64,000 nucleotides of DNA, taken from Priestia iocasae (lineage in GTDB: Bacteria > Bacillota > Bacilli > Bacillales > Bacillaceae_H). The translations under genes and the position numbers were made by a program. The DNA is taken from NCBI RefSeq assembly GCF_016909075.1, contig NZ_JAFBFC010000002.1, positions 310,001-374,000 of the forward strand, given 5' to 3'. The notes beneath the pieces are model-generated. The model saw only the letters and a program-made list of their open reading frames with translations, ran no database searches and was not told the DNA's origin. The stretch's first letter is position 1. Each line of letters starts with the position of its first letter. Below, piece after piece: positions 63,203 through 64,000 of the stretch.

Positions 63203-64000
63203 CTAATCTAGACGAATTCGTGGATCTACTACTCCGTATAATAAATCGGCTACTAAGTTTCCTACTAATGTCAATACAGAAAACATCATGGTTAAGGTCA
63301 TCATGACAGAGTAATCACGTGTTGTAACAGATTCAACGAAAAGTTGACCAATTCCTGGATAAGTAAAAATTGTTTCGGTAATAACTGCTCCACTAATGAG
63401 CGTTACAAGGTCAAAACCTAGAAATGTAACAAGTGGAATCACTGAGTTACGTAAAATGTGTACATTGTAAATTTTAGATTCTTTCGTTCCTTTCGCACGA
63501 GCTGTGCGAACAAAGTCTTTTCGGCTATTTTCAATAATGTCATTGCGTAAGAACTGTGTGTATGAAGCAGTTGACATTAATCCTAGGATAAGAGCTGGCA
63601 TAATAACATGGTGAATTTTACTTTGGTAATAAGCAAGCGTGCCTGGTTCTAATCCAACTGCAACCGATCCGCTGAATGGAAACCAATCAAGTCGAAACGA
63701 AAAAAAGTAAATAGCTACAATGCCGGCGATAAAAGATGGAACGGCTAATGCAAAATAGTTATAGCCTGCGATTAAATTATCACCAATTGTATAAGGCTTT
63801 TTACCTGAATACATCCCAAGGGCAAATGCAAATAGATACGTAATCAGTAAAGAGGTAATTGCTAAAAATAATGTATTCGGTATACGTTCAGTAATAACTT
63901 CTAATGTTGGTAGTTTATGAGTTGTTGATTTCCCAAAATCTCCTTCAAACATTCCAGTAATCCAGTTCCAATATTGAACAGGGATCGGATCATTGTATCC
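63203..64000 (-). CDS. appB: oligopeptide ABC transporter permease AppB (N-terminus outside window)
   Basis: 265 residues in the window; the frame is open to the edge ('YNDPIPVQYWNWITGMFEGD' precedes the first internal Met). Membrane helices and the EAA loop 'FVRTARAKGTKESKIYNVHILRN' are those of OppB/AppB permeases. The first helix is missing because the gene is cut. It pairs with appC. Confidence 0.9.
   Translation of the reverse strand, partial: GYNDPIPVQYWNWITGMFEGDFGKSTTHKLPTLEVITERIPNTLFLAITSLLITYLFAFALGMYSGKKPYTIGDNLIAGYNYFALAVPSFIAGIVAIYFFSFRLDWFPFSGSVAVGLEPGTLAYYQSKIHHVIMPALILGLMSTASYTQFLRNDIIENSRKDFVRTARAKGTKESKIYNVHILRNSVIPLVTFLGFDLVTLISGAVITETIFTYPGIGQLFVESVTTRDYSVMMTLTMMFSVLTLVGNLVADLLYGVVDPRIRLD

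Overview
The window looks like about 64 kb of the chromosome of a spore-forming, low-GC Gram-positive bacterium of the Bacillaceae. Evidence is strong purine-rich ribosome-binding sites with many GTG/TTG starts, intrinsic terminators at most gene ends, sporulation genes, a T-box, a FapR operator, and gene order. From about 13.5 kb to the right end the order closely follows (in reverse) the Bacillus subtilis appBC-yjbA-trpS-opp-yjbC-spx-yjbE-mecA-coiA-pepF-yjbHIJKLM-nadK-yjbO-prpE...fabI-cotO...yjcA...spoVIF-yjcD...yjcFGH region. Divergence from B. subtilis suggests a relative such as Priestia (Bacillus) megaterium; that name is an inference.

Layout. 1-13.5 kb is accessory or metabolic: an SLH-anchored surface 5'-nucleotidase (cut by the window edge), an M50-like membrane protease, an MtaD-type amidohydrolase, a CoA-transferase/thiolase operon with a candidate cre site, an iron alcohol dehydrogenase with a LysR regulator and a divergent flavin reductase, a CaCA cation exchanger, tRNA-Val(GAC), an arylamine N-acetyltransferase and small genes. 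13.5-20.7 kb carries yutG-like pgpA, yjcHGF, a DUF421 protein, an MBL hydrolase and the yjcD helicase. 20.7-27.5 kb is a sporulation block: spoVIF, a YjcZ-family peptide, a DUF421+DUF1657 fusion ('2Duf'-like) next to a free DUF1657 protein, small coat-like and coiled-coil proteins, yjcA and cotO. The position between yjcA and spoVIF is where B. subtilis has cotVWXYZ. Three sigma-K promoter matches fall in this block.

27.7-46.5 kb holds fabI with a FapR box, a CPA2 antiporter with RCK domain, mgtE, prpE, an rluD-type pseudouridine synthase, nadK, relQ, yjbL, yjbK, yjbJ, yjbI, yjbH, pepF, coiA, a cardiolipin synthase, mecA, yjbE (TerC) and spx. Spx and two proteolytic adaptors (YjbH for Spx, MecA for ComK) are therefore linked. 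47-52 kb has an RND efflux adaptor/pump pair and a secreted SGNH hydrolase placed between spx and yjbC, which are adjacent in B. subtilis. 52.7-64 kb has yjbC with a sigma-B promoter match, oppABCDF, trpS under a T-box with a Trp specifier, yjbA, and the oligopeptide permease genes appC and appB (appB cut by the window edge).

The least explained structure is a dispersed, strongly folding intergenic repeat present in four copies (3.9, 12.1, 39.15 and 52.1 kb). Stem sequences differ between copies while pairing is kept. No transposase, prophage, CRISPR array or rRNA operon was seen.
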